Origin: CAVXYG01 sp963706835
Lineage (GTDB): Bacteria > Actinomycetota > Actinomycetes > S36-B12 > GCA-2699445
Assembly (NCBI GenBank): GCA_963706835.1
Contig: CAVPOB010000040.1
Location: 124,001 to 188,000 of the forward strand
DNA length: 64,000 bases
Direction of reading: 5' to 3'
Position 1 is the stretch's first letter, and every line of letters starts with the position of its first letter. Below the pieces are notes generated by a model, which worked only from the letters and a program-made list of their open reading frames with translations, did no database searches and had not been told where the DNA came from. Both the position numbers and the translations under genes were made by a program. Shown here in pieces: positions 43,846 through 56,087 of the stretch.

Positions 43846-44985
43846 CTACGCGGCTTCTTGCCAGCCTCGCCCGATCACCTGCCAGAGGTCCTCCGGCGCC
43901 CGCCGCCACCCGCGGGCATCTGCCCAACCATGGCCCAGCAGCGCTCCGGCCGCCTTCGGCTGCCATGGAATGCGCACCGCCGGGCTCGCGATGCCGAGCG
44001 CAGCCAACACCGCGGCGAGCTGCTCGTCGGGGCGGCCGCCCCCCAGCGGATGGCCGACGCCGTTTGCTACCACGGCACGCGGCTCAGCCTGGTTGCGCAG
44101 GATCGGCCACCAGGAGGCGAAGCGGTGGACTCCCAGCGGCTCGGCGGCCAGCACGGGCACGACCACGTCGGCCAGCGCCAGCAGCGCACGGGGGAAGGCT
44201 GCCGCATCGTGCGCCCACCCCAAGTCGTAGGCGGGGTGCGCCGGCCGGATATCGCTGGGGAGGTCGATGATGACCGTCTGCGCAGTGGCGGCCGCGGCCC
44301 CCAGCACCGCGGCAGCACTGCCGGGCGCGACCTCCAGCCACCGTTCGGGTTCGGCAACGCCGGGCAGCAACGCGATGCTGTCGGCGATCGGCAGCAGCAG
44401 ATCGGCGATGTCGGCTGATCCACTCGCCGCCCGACGCGCGGCGACGATGAGCCCGGCCGGTCGCTGCTGGGGCTCGATCAGCAACTGCCACTGCGGAGCG
44501 GCGAGGTCGGCGTCGATCATGAGCACCGACTCGCCGGCGCGCTGGGCGCCCACGGCCAGCAGGGCGGCGATGGTGGAACGACCAGGAGAACCGGGCGGAC
44601 CCCACACCGCGATGACCCTGCCGGCGCCCGCGGCCGGGCCCACCGTCGACGCTGGCTGCGGAGCTGTCAGCACGCTGCGCAGCACGTCCGCATCGACAGG
44701 GTCGGCGACGCACTCCGCAAGCCCGCTGCGGCGCGCGAGCTCGGTCTGCGTCGCACCGGCGACCCATCCCACCGCTCGGCAGCCGCGAGCGCGCAACTGG
44801 CTCACCACGAGGGCATCGACACCGGCGACCAACGGGGACAGCAGCGCGCCGTCGGCGGCGCCTGCGCCGGCCCGCCCCATCAGGTCCGGCAGATCCGCGC
44901 ACCGGTGGTACTGCACGCCGGCATCATCAGCCGGGGTCTTCGCCTCCTGTGGTCCCAAAACCAGGATGCGCAGAACCGCGCTCAT
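43846..44985 (-). CDS. CpaE/Ssd-like P-loop protein (Tad-associated)
   Basis: 379 residues: an N-terminal receiver-like region (VLRILVLGPQEAKTP), then a MinD/ParA-type domain with VIAVWGPPGSPGRSTIAALLAVGAQRAGESVLMIDADLAAPQW. The P-loop is a deviant form, GPPGSPGRST, lacking the usual Lys of GKST. CpaE-type ATPases position pili; mycobacterial Ssd is the counterpart. ATG 44985 overlaps the upstream cpaB-like stop as ATGA. Confidence 0.8.
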   Translation of the reverse strand: MSAVLRILVLGPQEAKTPADDAGVQYHRCADLPDLMGRAGAGAADGALLSPLVAGVDALVVSQLRARGCRAVGWVAGATQTELARRSGLAECVADPVDADVLRSVLTAPQPASTVGPAAGAGRVIAVWGPPGSPGRSTIAALLAVGAQRAGESVLMIDADLAAPQWQLLIEPQQRPAGLIVAARRAASGSADIADLLLPIADSIALLPGVAEPERWLEVAPGSAAAVLGAAAATAQTVIIDLPSDIRPAHPAYDLGWAHDAAAFPRALLALADVVVPVLAAEPLGVHRFASWWPILRNQAEPRAVVANGVGHPLGGGRPDEQLAAVLAALGIASPAVRIPWQPKAAGALLGHGWADARGWRRAPEDLWQVIGRGWQEAA

Positions 44986-45566
44986 CGGGCGGCCTCGTAC
45001 CCGGTCACATCGACCGGGCCGGCGCGCGTGGCGGTCAGCACCGACGGCACGTCTTCGGGAGCAACTGCGATGACGACGCTCGCCGTTGCGCCGGACCACT
45101 GCTCGGGGTCGGTGACACTGAGCACCGTTGCCGCGGTCAAGACCGCCGCGCCCGAGCCGGTCGCCCACAGATCCACCTGGGCGCCGCGGTCCAGGCCCGG
45201 CGGCAGCCGCTCGAGGTCGACGGGGACCGCGATGGTCCGGTACTCGGGACCCTCGTCGGTGATCGCTCCGGCAGGGATGAGTTCGCCGGCACCCACCGGG
45301 CGCGTCAGGGATCCATCGACGAGGGTCTGGTCCAGGTAGCGATCCGGCCGGGAAACGACCACCGGCTGCAGCGCCAGGTCGCCCTCCTGCAACTCGATCC
45401 CCTCAGGCAGGTCGCGGGTCGCCACCGCCACCAGGGCCGTCGGCTCCTCGCCACCGAGCAGCACCAGCCCGGCGTAGGCCGAGGCGGCCATCAGGACGAC
45501 TCCTCCGATGACCCGTGGATCAGCCGCCCGCCTCACCACCGTCGTCGCGCGCACTTCTGCCGGCAT
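44982..45566 (-). CDS. SAF-domain protein, CpaB/RcpC-like
   Basis: A 194-residue protein with one N-terminal membrane helix (VIGGVVLMAASAYAGLVLL), then an SAF domain: VAVATRDLPEGIELQEGDLALQPV and LTRPVGAGELIPAGAI. In Tad systems this protein (CpaB) lies outside the membrane and binds the secretin in Gram-negatives; in actinobacteria it is thought to work at the wall. Coupled to the CpaE-like gene, so these are probably the missing accessories of the Tad locus at 25-29 kb. Confidence 0.82.
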   Translation of the reverse strand: MPAEVRATTVVRRAADPRVIGGVVLMAASAYAGLVLLGGEEPTALVAVATRDLPEGIELQEGDLALQPVVVSRPDRYLDQTLVDGSLTRPVGAGELIPAGAITDEGPEYRTIAVPVDLERLPPGLDRGAQVDLWATGSGAAVLTAATVLSVTDPEQWSGATASVVIAVAPEDVPSVLTATRAGPVDVTGYEAAR

Positions 45567-45650
45567 GTTGTCCCCCGATCCCCCCTGCTATTGTCCACAG
45601 GCCCGCCGCGGCCGGGCACCCGGTCGGTGCCGTGGTGCCAGAATGGCCCC

Positions 45651-45878
45651 GTGCCCGCCCGATTCCTGACCCTGGCAGACGTGGCCGAGACCCTGGCCAT
45701 CTCGTCCTCCCAGGCCTACGCCCTGGTGCGGTCAGGCGATCTGCGTGCCATCAAGATCGGCGGCCGCGGTCAGTGGCGGGTCGAGGCCGCGGAACTGGAT
45801 GCCTACATCGAGCGGATGTACGCGGCCACCGAGCGCTACCTGCAAGAGCACCCCCTGGTCGAGGAACCCGACCGCTAG
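45651..45878 (+). CDS. Helix-turn-helix (excisionase-type) DNA-binding protein
   Basis: 75 residues: FLTLADVAETLAISSSQAYALVRSGDLRAIKIGGRGQWRVEAAELDAYIERM is a MerR/excisionase-type winged helix of the kind common in actinobacteria as a stand-alone protein. No integrase is present, so it is more likely a chromosomal regulator than a phage excisionase. GTG 45651 starts the domain. Its stop overlaps the convergent gene's stop by 4 nt. Confidence 0.8.
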   Translation: MPARFLTLADVAETLAISSSQAYALVRSGDLRAIKIGGRGQWRVEAAELDAYIERMYAATERYLQEHPLVEEPDR

Positions 45879-46402
45879 GGACGCGGTGCGCAGTGCGACG
45901 GCGCTCGCAGCCAGCTGAGAGCCGTGAACGGCACCACCGTCGAGGAGCCGCCCAGGGCCATCTGCAGGTGATCCGACCCCACTCGCTGGACGCGTCCGCC
46001 GACCACAGACCCGGACACCGCCGCGACGACCTGGGAGCCGACCGCGGGGCGCAGCAGCCCGCCGATCGACCGGTTCCGCTCGAAGCGATCCGCAGGATCG
46101 CGATGGCCCGCGGCGAGGCCGCTGATCGATGCGATGGCCGGGAAGGGCACGATCCACACCTCGGCGCGGCCGTCATCGACCATCGCGACGGCTCCGTCGG
46201 CCACGGCGACCAGCGTTCCGGAGGCCACCTCTTCGCAGCCGGACGTGCGGATCGCGACTGCCACTCCGAGCGAGGCCCGTAGTCGGTCCGCCAACCCTAC
46301 GGCCGCGTAGCGCGCCTCTGCCGCGGCCATTGCGTCGGCGGCGGCCGCAGCCTCCGCGTCGGCGAGCAGTCGCGAATAGCCGTCATCCACCTCATCACGC
46401 AT
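45875..46402 (-). CDS. Hypothetical protein (Ala-rich helix plus beta-rich domain)
   Basis: 175 residues. The first 55 form an Ala-rich helix (LLADAEAAAAADAMAAAEARYAAVGL); the rest looks like a small beta-barrel (VASGTLVAVADGAVAMVDDGRAEVWIVPFPAIASISGL ... QVVAAVSGSVVGGRVQRVG). ATG 46402 is preceded by GGGGGGAT. I do not recognise the family. It is divergent from the LysM gene and convergent with the HTH gene. Confidence 0.65.
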   Translation of the reverse strand: MRDEVDDGYSRLLADAEAAAAADAMAAAEARYAAVGLADRLRASLGVAVAIRTSGCEEVASGTLVAVADGAVAMVDDGRAEVWIVPFPAIASISGLAAGHRDPADRFERNRSIGGLLRPAVGSQVVAAVSGSVVGGRVQRVGSDHLQMALGGSSTVVPFTALSWLRAPSHCAPRP

Positions 46403-46519
46403 GTGATCCCCCCGGCCTCGATTCTCGCACCGCGACGACGTTGTCCACACCTGCCCAATCGGCATTGAATGCACGTCATTAGGATCAAACTGCATCAAAC
46501 GACATCATCGGGGGCCGAT

Positions 46520-47128
46520 ATGGAGATCTACTGGGAGCAGCCAGCCGCGGATGCACTGCAGAGCGCGCTCCTGCTCATCGCCGCAGGAGGAACGCTGTGG
46601 TACTGCGTGCGGATCGTTGCCGCACTGGCGCTCCTGGCGGTCTCGCGATGGCGTCCCGCACTGCGCGGTGCGGCTGTGCGCTGTGCGCCCTCCCTGTTGC
46701 GCCCCCTGATCGGACGCATGGTCCTGGGCGGGCTGCTGGCAGCGGGACTCACCGGACCGGCGGCCTGGGCGGGCGATGGTTGCGGTCCGGGCGCGCAGTC
46801 TCCGCCGCTGCTCGACCGCGGCGAGCGCTGCGGGGCCACCGATGAGGCGGGGCCGCCTGCGGGGTCGGGCGACGTGGCTGCATCGACGCCCGACGGCGGG
46901 GCCGGCGCCGATTCGACCGGGAAGACGTTCACGGTGAGCGCGGGGGACTCACTGTGGTCGATCACCGGCCAACTGCTCGGCGAATCCGGCACGCCGCAGC
47001 GGATCGCGGCGGCGTGGCCCGGCCTGTGGCAGGCCAACGCCGCCATCATCGGCGCGGACCCGGGCCTCATCCACCCGGGTCAGACCCTCAGCGTTCCGGC
47101 GGACCTCGGCTCAGGGGCGTCGCGATGA
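46520..47128 (+). CDS. Membrane protein with LysM domain
   Basis: 202 residues: two hydrophobic stretches (SALLLIAAGGTLWYCVRIVAALALLAV and LIGRMVLGGLLAAGLTGPAAWA), a low-complexity linker, then a C-terminal LysM domain TFTVSAGDSLWSITGQLLG ... LIHPGQTLSVP. LysM binds peptidoglycan or chitin-like glycans. ATG 46520 has GGGGG upstream. Its stop overlaps the next start as ATGA, the same pairing with an Rv3235-like protein seen in other actinobacteria. Confidence 0.82.
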   Translation: MEIYWEQPAADALQSALLLIAAGGTLWYCVRIVAALALLAVSRWRPALRGAAVRCAPSLLRPLIGRMVLGGLLAAGLTGPAAWAGDGCGPGAQSPPLLDRGERCGATDEAGPPAGSGDVAASTPDGGAGADSTGKTFTVSAGDSLWSITGQLLGESGTPQRIAAAWPGLWQANAAIIGADPGLIHPGQTLSVPADLGSGASR

Positions 47129-47650
47129 GCGCATCTGGCGACTGCGCGCCTGCCGAGCCCGCTGCGCATCATCCACGCCCGCGAACCCTTCACCCCGGCG
47201 CAGCCTGTTCCCGATGCCGCTGGCACGCAGCAGGAACTGCCCCTGCGATGGCCCACGGATCGCCACGGCGAGGCGGCCGCGGCCCAGCTGCGCCGCTACC
47301 CCGACCTGCCGCTCGCTGCCGGCGTGCCCCGCCCTGAGCCGTACGTCGCCCATGCTGCAGCGCTGGTGGCGGACGTCCTTGCGGGCGCACGGCCTGCCAC
47401 GCAGTTGGGGCGTACCGCCGTGCTGGATGTGCAGCGTCGACTCGGTCGGCGCAGTGCCCTGCGGGCGGCCGGGCCGAACTGGACCGGCAGGTCCGCACGA
47501 GTGAGCAGCACCAGCACGATGGTGGTGTCCGGCACCGCGGCACAGGTCGCCGTGGTGTTCTTCATCGGACGGCGGGCACACGCCGCAGCGCTGCGGATGG
47601 AGTTCCGCCATCGCCGCTGGCTGATCACCGACGTGGATGCAGCGCTGTGA
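47125..47650 (+). CDS. Rv3235-like (DUF6459) protein, start uncertain or frameshifted
   Basis: The C-terminal 108 residues (EPYVAHAAALVADVLAGARPATQLGRTAVLDVQRRLGRR ... MEFRHRRWLITDVDAAL) match the Rv3235-like family. The natural ATG at 47125 overlaps the LysM stop but is in another frame; codon usage favours the downstream frame right from 47129 (LRIIHAREPFTPAQPV). No ATG or GTG exists in that frame before 47324, so either a one-base error lies near 47125-47160 or a CTG (47135 or 47162) is used. It converges with secA. Confidence 0.65.
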
Positions 47651-47651
47651 G

Positions 47652-50585
<2,934 letters not shown>

Positions 50586-50705
50586 GATGGCCTTTCCTCC
50601 AACCCGTCGGGCGAGTACGGCCGCCCGTTCTGCAATGGTACGAGTACTGCTGCGCGCAGCGCTCGATCGTTGCGCTGCGGGCGGCGGTGAGCCTGCCGCT
50701 GCCGG

Positions 50706-51353
50706 TCACGCCCGCCCCGCCCGCACATCGATGACACCAGCCCGTGCTCCGATCATGACCGCCTCGGTGCGCGAGGCCGCATGGAGCTTCTCCAGCACCG
50801 ATCGCACATGGTTCTTCACCGTGTTCTGCGAGATGAACAGCCGAGCGGCAATCTCACGGTTGCTCGCCCCGGTCGCCAGCAACTGCAGGATCTCGCCCTC
50901 CCGCAGCGTCAACCCGAAGTCGGCGGCCCGCAGATCTCGCCGCAGCTGCTCGCCAACGCCGGCGGCCATCGCTGCGGTCAGCGACTCCGAGACCCAGGCC
51001 TGGCCGGCCAGTGCGGCCTGCACCGCCGCAGCGAAACTGGAGGTGCCGCCCCGATAGTCCCAGAGCACCGCGATCCCCGCGGCCAGCAGCGCTGTGAAAT
51101 CGACATCCGCCGGGTTGACGATCACCGCCACGGTGGCCGGCCGATCCTCAAGGTCGGCGAGCCTGCCGCTCCACGCCCGCAGGCGCGAAGGGCCACAGAG
51201 CACCAGATCGAAATCCGTCGGCTGCACCGTGCCGCCGTCACCGATCAGCACCGGGTGCGACCCCGGCGCCGCATCGGCCAGGAGCGCTGCGAGGCCGCGG
51301 GCCAGGACGGCGTTGTCCTCCAGGACCAGGGCTGCAACCTCGCGGCGGGTCAC
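50706..51353 (-). CDS. LuxR-family regulator with degenerate receiver
   Basis: 215 residues. The C-terminal HTH is canonical: LTLREGEILQLLATGASNREIAARLFISQNTVKNHVRSVLEKLHA. The N-terminal part (ALVLEDNAVLARGLAALLAD) looks like a receiver, but where the phosphorylated Asp should be it reads DFDLVLCGPSRL, so phosphorylation is doubtful. GTG start one base after the hpf stop: co-translated with the hibernation factor. No partner kinase nearby. Confidence 0.85.
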   Translation of the reverse strand: MTRREVAALVLEDNAVLARGLAALLADAAPGSHPVLIGDGGTVQPTDFDLVLCGPSRLRAWSGRLADLEDRPATVAVIVNPADVDFTALLAAGIAVLWDYRGGTSSFAAAVQAALAGQAWVSESLTAAMAAGVGEQLRRDLRAADFGLTLREGEILQLLATGASNREIAARLFISQNTVKNHVRSVLEKLHAASRTEAVMIGARAGVIDVRAGRA

Positions 51354-51354
51354 C

Positions 51355-51975
51355 TCAGGATGCGACCGGCGCGGCCGCCACTTCCAGTCTGATCAGGCCG
51401 TAGCTGTAGCCGCGACGGCGGTACACCACGCTCGGCTTGCCGTTGGCGGCATCGAGGAAGAGGTAGAAGTCGTGGCCGACCAGTTCCATCGCGTCCAGGG
51501 CCTGTTCGACGGTCATCGCCTCGGTGGCGTGGGTCTTCTCCCGAACCACGACGGGGCCCTCGGCGTAGATGACACCGTCCTGGAGCGTCTCCTCGGCCGG
51601 TTCCGGAGTCTCAGCGGGCAGCGCAGATTCCATCGGCTCGACCGGGATCGAGGGCCGAGCGCCGGAGCGGGCCAGGTTGCGCCGCCGCTCGGCGCTGCGA
51701 CGCAGCCGCTCATCGAGGCGATCCGCGGCGGCATCGAACGCGACGACCTTGTCGGCGGCGGCGTACTCCGCGCGCACGACCGGGCCGCGCCCGCGACAGG
51801 TCAGTTCCACGCGCATCGCTTGATCGGCCAGTCGGGGGTTGCGCTCCTTGGTGACCTCGACGTCGATGCGCTGCAGCGCGAAGCCATGGTCCTCGAGCCG
51901 CTCGAGCCGTCCCACGACATGGTCGCGGAAGCGCTCCGAGACGTCCACGTGCCGGCCCCTGACGACGATCTCCAT
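51355..51975 (-). CDS. hpf: Ribosome hibernation promoting factor, long form
   Basis: 206 residues: N-terminal HPF/YfiA domain (EIVVRGRHVDVSERFRDHVVGRLERLE) and, after a linker, the C-terminal dimerisation domain (VVREKTHATEAMTVEQALDAMELVGHDFYLFLDAANGKPSVVYRRRGYSYGLIRL). Long HPF both blocks and dimerises 70S ribosomes into 100S particles in stationary phase. ATG 51975 with a strong GAGGAGG. Standard position between comF and secA. Confidence 0.95.
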   Translation of the reverse strand: MEIVVRGRHVDVSERFRDHVVGRLERLEDHGFALQRIDVEVTKERNPRLADQAMRVELTCRGRGPVVRAEYAAADKVVAFDAAADRLDERLRRSAERRRNLARSGARPSIPVEPMESALPAETPEPAEETLQDGVIYAEGPVVVREKTHATEAMTVEQALDAMELVGHDFYLFLDAANGKPSVVYRRRGYSYGLIRLEVAAAPVAS

Positions 51976-52001
51976 GGTCTCCTCCTCGAGTGCCCTGCTT
52001 G

Positions 52002-52694
52002 CTACCGACGGCTCTCCGGCCGCACCCCCACGCTATCTTCCCGCGCGCACTGCTCGCGCACCGACTCGCGCCCGGCAGACGCCGCCAGCACCGCGGCGGA
52101 CACCGGAGCGGCACCGGCGTGTCGCAGCGCCCGGGCAGCCTCGGCAAGGGTGGCCCCGGTGGTCACGACATCGTCCAGCAGGATCGCCGGCCCCGGAGGG
52201 AGCCCGCGACACGCCATGGCCCCGGCCACGTTGCGCGATCGTTCGGCGGCCCCGGCACCGATCTGGTCGCCCACCTTTCGCCGCCATCGCAGACAGCGGC
52301 GCAGGTGCAGCCACGGGAGGGCGTCGGCGACCTGTGCCGCCAACTCCCCGACAACGTCTCTGCCGCGTCGGCGGCGGCTGGCGGGCCGCACCGGGATCGG
52401 GACCAGCGCGACCGACCCGTGGGGCGGCTGCCAAGCCGCGACCGCTGCGGTCAGCAGTTCGCTCAGCGGGCCGGTGAGGTCGCGCCGACCGCGCAGCTTC
52501 CAGGCCCGGATCGCTTCGGCCAGGCCGCCGTCGTAGCGGGAAACCGCCGTGACCGGGCCGACGCCCGGCAGCACCGAGCGGATCGGTGCGCCGTCGGGCC
52601 GGCAGGAGACGCACCAGGATCCCGCGCCCGCGCAGACCGGGCAGGTCACCGGCCACAGCAGCCGGCTGATCGGGCGCAGGAACGGGTCGGACAT
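52002..52694 (-). CDS. ComF family phosphoribosyltransferase-like protein
   Basis: About 230 residues: an N-terminal zinc finger CPVCAGAGSWCVSC, VPIPVRPASRRRRGRD, and the PRPP-binding motif AILLDDVVTTGATLAEAARAL. ComF proteins are linked to DNA uptake in Bacillus, but in actinobacteria their role is unclear. ATG 52694 chosen because the zinc finger follows directly; the RBS is weak. Confidence 0.88.
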   Translation of the reverse strand: MSDPFLRPISRLLWPVTCPVCAGAGSWCVSCRPDGAPIRSVLPGVGPVTAVSRYDGGLAEAIRAWKLRGRRDLTGPLSELLTAAVAAWQPPHGSVALVPIPVRPASRRRRGRDVVGELAAQVADALPWLHLRRCLRWRRKVGDQIGAGAAERSRNVAGAMACRGLPPGPAILLDDVVTTGATLAEAARALRHAGAAPVSAAVLAASAGRESVREQCAREDSVGVRPESRR

Positions 52695-52785
52695 GGCAGC
52701 AGGATGCCAGCGGGCGCCGATCCGGCAGTCCCGGGCAGACGCCGCCTGGGGACGCCGGGACGCTGCGGGAAAACCCCCGATCGCC

Positions 52786-54467
52786 TCAGCCGGGGTAGGC
52801 CGGAGCGGAGAGGTCGGCGACCAGGCGCACGCCATCGCCGGTAAGGCGGCCGGCGGTGCCGTCGGACAGTCCCAGCGCTGCGGCGACGCCTGGCGCGTCG
52901 GCGCAGAGTTGCCGCGGTCTCGGGCACGGCCAGCGAGGCGCCAACCGATCCCAGCAGATCCAGCCGCTGCAGCAGTTGCGGACCCGATGACAGCACGGAC
53001 AACTCGTCGGCGGAGCGCCAGGCGACATCGAGCAGTTCCCCGGCAGCCCGCAGCGGCTGCAGTCCCTGCACCTGTCGGCCGCGGCTACCAGCGACAATGA
53101 CGCCGACCAGGAGCTGCCGCTGCGGCCCGTCGCCGGCCAGGACGGCGACCCGAGTCCCGTCGCGGGAGGGTCGAACCACGCGCACCGGGCCGATCGGTCC
53201 CGCCAGCTCGACTTGCGCCACTGGCGAGTCGTCGCGGACCTCGGTCTGCAGCACGCGACCCTCCGGATCCGCCCACCAGACCCGATCCAGGCCGTCGATG
53301 TTCGGACCGGCCGAGATCGCTGCCTCGACCAGCCGCGGTGCAGGTCGGCCAGGCACCAGGAGCACCAGCCCGGAGCCGTCGGCCGCAGCGCCGGCGACCA
53401 GCCCGGACCGGGGCGCTGCAGCCGCGGAGCCGACCGCCGGAAGCGCCGCGGCCCCCTCGGCGACCGGGAGCGGCTCCGCGTCGCCCTCGGTCGCCACGGC
53501 GAAGGACCCCTGCGGCGTGACGCCGTACAACGGCGGCGCGGCGATGAGGACATCGGGATCGAAACGCTCAAACGCGGTCAGGGGTACTGGGCCGCGGCCC
53601 TCCAGCAGCGGCAGCGGCCGACCGTCCAGGGTGACCGCCATGGCGGTCAGCCCGGGCACCTGCTGCAACGTCCACGCCAGTTGCGCCCCCAACTGCTCGC
53701 GGCCAACGGCGTCGCCGACGCCCGGGCCCTGCAAGTCGATCTGTGCCACTCCGTCGGCCACCGGCACCGCGCCCAGCGCCAACTGCATCCCCTCGGGGAT
53801 CGCGGAGACCACGCCTGCGGCGAGCCACTGCGACGGCCCCGCGAGCAGCGCGGACAGCAGTGCGGTCGCCAGAGCCTCTGCGTCGGTGCGCGGCAGCATC
53901 CGAACGTCGGGCACGGCACTGGAACGGGGCGGGTTGAGGTAGTAGACGTTGCGCACCTCGAACGCGCGCTCCAACTGGCGCTCGGACAGCAGCAATCCAG
54001 CCGGGGCTGCTGCGATGCGCCACTCCCCCGCAACCTCCGCCATCGGGAAACTGGCCGAGGCCGGCGTCGGCGCTTGCCTGGTGAGCACCCCGGAGGAGAG
54101 GACGCTGGCGACCTGGGAGAACCGGGCAGTCACCGGTGGTCTGGGCCTCGGCGAGTGCGGGCCCATCGTCGTCGGCCACGGCAACGCCTGCCCCCGGGTC
54201 CCACTCCCCGGCCGCTTCCGGGGTCAGGTAGAGCCGCGCGACCCGATAGTCGTCGCCAATAGCTGCCGATGCCGCCAGGAAGCCCCGGACGACCTCCGTA
54301 CGCGACATCCCCGGCGCCGGCGGATTCGCGATCGGCCGCACCAACGGATCCGGCGCATCCGGGACCGGGCCGGGCAGGCCGGGCTCCACCGGTCCGCTGC
54401 TCGGGATGCCGACGCACGCTGTCAGCAGGAGCAGGACCGTCACCGCCGTCCATACGGCCCGTCTCAT
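52786..54467 (-). CDS. lpqB: Lipoprotein LpqB, two frameshifts
   Basis: About 560 residues when three frames are joined. Signal peptide with lipobox LLTAC at the start, then a GerMN-type region (VRNVYYLNPP) and a beta-propeller-like C-terminal part (VVRPSRDGTRVAVLAGDG). LpqB binds the sensor MtrB extracellularly and tunes MtrA activity. Breaks lie near 54130 (CACCGGTGACTG) and 52915 (GCGGCAACTCTGC). ATG 54467 overlaps the mtrB stop as ATGA. Two breaks in one conserved gene argue for sequence errors. Confidence 0.85.
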
Positions 54468-56086
54468 CGCCGAGCCTCCGGTGCGCCGACCTGCGGGTGC
54501 ATGGCGGCGTCGAAGGCGGCGAGGTCCACCGGCACGGGGCGGGAGGCAGGAACCTTCGCGCCGGCCGTGACCGCGAGGGTCAGCACGAACAGCGTGCCCC
54601 GACCCGGCTGCGAGGTGCACTCCAGCGCACCCCGGTGCAGGAGCGCATCCTCCAGCGAGATCGACAGACCCAGGCCGCTGCCGCCCAGGGTGCGGGTGCG
54701 CGAGGGATCCGCACGCCAGAAGCGGTCGAAGACCCGCCGCGCCGACTCGGCATCCAGACCGGGGCCGTGGTCCCGAACGCCCACCGCTGCTGCACGGTCG
54801 TCGGAGGCGACGAGCACATCGGTCGGCGTGCCGCCGCCATACTCCAGCGCATTGCTGATGAGGTTGCGAATGATGCGGGCGATGCGGCGCTCGTCGGCGG
54901 CGATGGTGAGCCCCAACGGCATGGTGCAGGACAGCCGGCTGCCCCGCTCGGCCGCGAGGGGCTCCGACGCCGAGAGGATGGACCCCACCAGTGCCGACAG
55001 GTCGAAGTCGGCGACGTCGAGTTCGGCGGCGTTGGCGTCGATGCGACTGATCTCCAGCAGGTCCGACAGCAGCGACTCGAAACGATCCACCTGCGTGGCC
55101 AGCAGTTCGATGGCCCGACCGGTGTCGCGATCGACGACATCGCGCCGATCGTGCAGAACGTCGCTGGCCATCCGGATGGTGGTCAGCGGGGTGCGCAACT
55201 CGTGAGAGACGTCCGAGACGAAGCGCTGCTGCACGCGCGACAGATCCTCCAGCTCGTTGATCTGGTGCTGCAGGCTGTCGGCCATCGCGTTGAAGGATGT
55301 CGCCAGCTGCGCGGTCTCATCGGAGCGCAGGACGGGAATGCGTCGGTCCAAATTCCCCTCGGCGATCTGCCCGGCCGTACGGGCGGCCTGCCGGATGGGG
55401 ACCGCCACCTGACGGGTCACCACCCACACGATGGCCGCCAGCAGCGCCACCAGCAGGGCGCCGGCGACCAGCGTCGCCGAGCGCACCAGTGTGATGATCT
55501 GCTGCTGCTCGGTGTAGGGGAAGACGTGGAACAACTGGTAGCCGCCGACGCCGGGAACGTCGACCGGTGCACCCACCACCATCGCCGGCTCGTCGCTGCC
55601 GTCAAGGTAGACCGCGCTGGTGTTCGTCCACTGCTGCGACCCCTCGACCCCCAGCGCGGTGCGCAGTCGGGGAGGGACGCTGGCCGGGGAGATGAGGTTG
55701 GTCGCGCGCTCCGGACCGGTGATCGGCGCCTGGGGAGGTTGCAGCAGCAGGATCTCGTAGGCTGCCGGGCTGCCCGCATTGCGTGCCAACTCCGACAGCA
55801 CCCCGTCCACGATGCGCTCCGCGCTCGCGGTGGAGGGCCCCGCGTCGGCCGCCGCCAGGATCCGCAGCGCCTGCTCCCAGTCGGCCGTGGCCTCCGTCAG
55901 CGAACGGGTCTGCTTCGCGTCGAGCACACCTGTGGAGACCCGGTTGAGCAGAGCGACCGCCACCAGGCCCACCACCACGATCGAGAGCGTCAGCGTCGTC
56001 AGCACGGTGCGCAGCACCAGCGATCCGGACCACGCCGTAGCGATGCGGCCGCGTGCTCGGCTCAGCAGCGGCTGGACGGCTGCCAT
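54464..56086 (-). CDS. mtrB: Sensor histidine kinase MtrB
   Basis: 540 residues: membrane spans near residues 26-47 and 203-223 enclosing an extracytoplasmic sensor domain, HAMP (RQVAVPIRQAARTAGQIAEGNLDRRIPV), the phospho-His H295 in SDVSHELRTPLTT, N box NLISNALEYGGG, and DHGPGLD/GGSGLGLSI for ATP binding. With MtrA it governs cell wall and division genes. Follows mtrA by about 1 nt. Confidence 0.95.
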   Translation of the reverse strand: MAAVQPLLSRARGRIATAWSGSLVLRTVLTTLTLSIVVVGLVAVALLNRVSTGVLDAKQTRSLTEATADWEQALRILAAADAGPSTASAERIVDGVLSELARNAGSPAAYEILLLQPPQAPITGPERATNLISPASVPPRLRTALGVEGSQQWTNTSAVYLDGSDEPAMVVGAPVDVPGVGGYQLFHVFPYTEQQQIITLVRSATLVAGALLVALLAAIVWVVTRQVAVPIRQAARTAGQIAEGNLDRRIPVLRSDETAQLATSFNAMADSLQHQINELEDLSRVQQRFVSDVSHELRTPLTTIRMASDVLHDRRDVVDRDTGRAIELLATQVDRFESLLSDLLEISRIDANAAELDVADFDLSALVGSILSASEPLAAERGSRLSCTMPLGLTIAADERRIARIIRNLISNALEYGGGTPTDVLVASDDRAAAVGVRDHGPGLDAESARRVFDRFWRADPSRTRTLGGSGLGLSISLEDALLHRGALECTSQPGRGTLFVLTLAVTAGAKVPASRPVPVDLAAFDAAMHPQVGAPEARR

Positions 56087-56087
56087 C

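Noticed and set aside
45651..45878. Phage excisionase marking a prophage
   Set aside because: No integrase, att site or phage genes nearby; stand-alone HTH proteins of this type are common in actinobacterial chromosomes.
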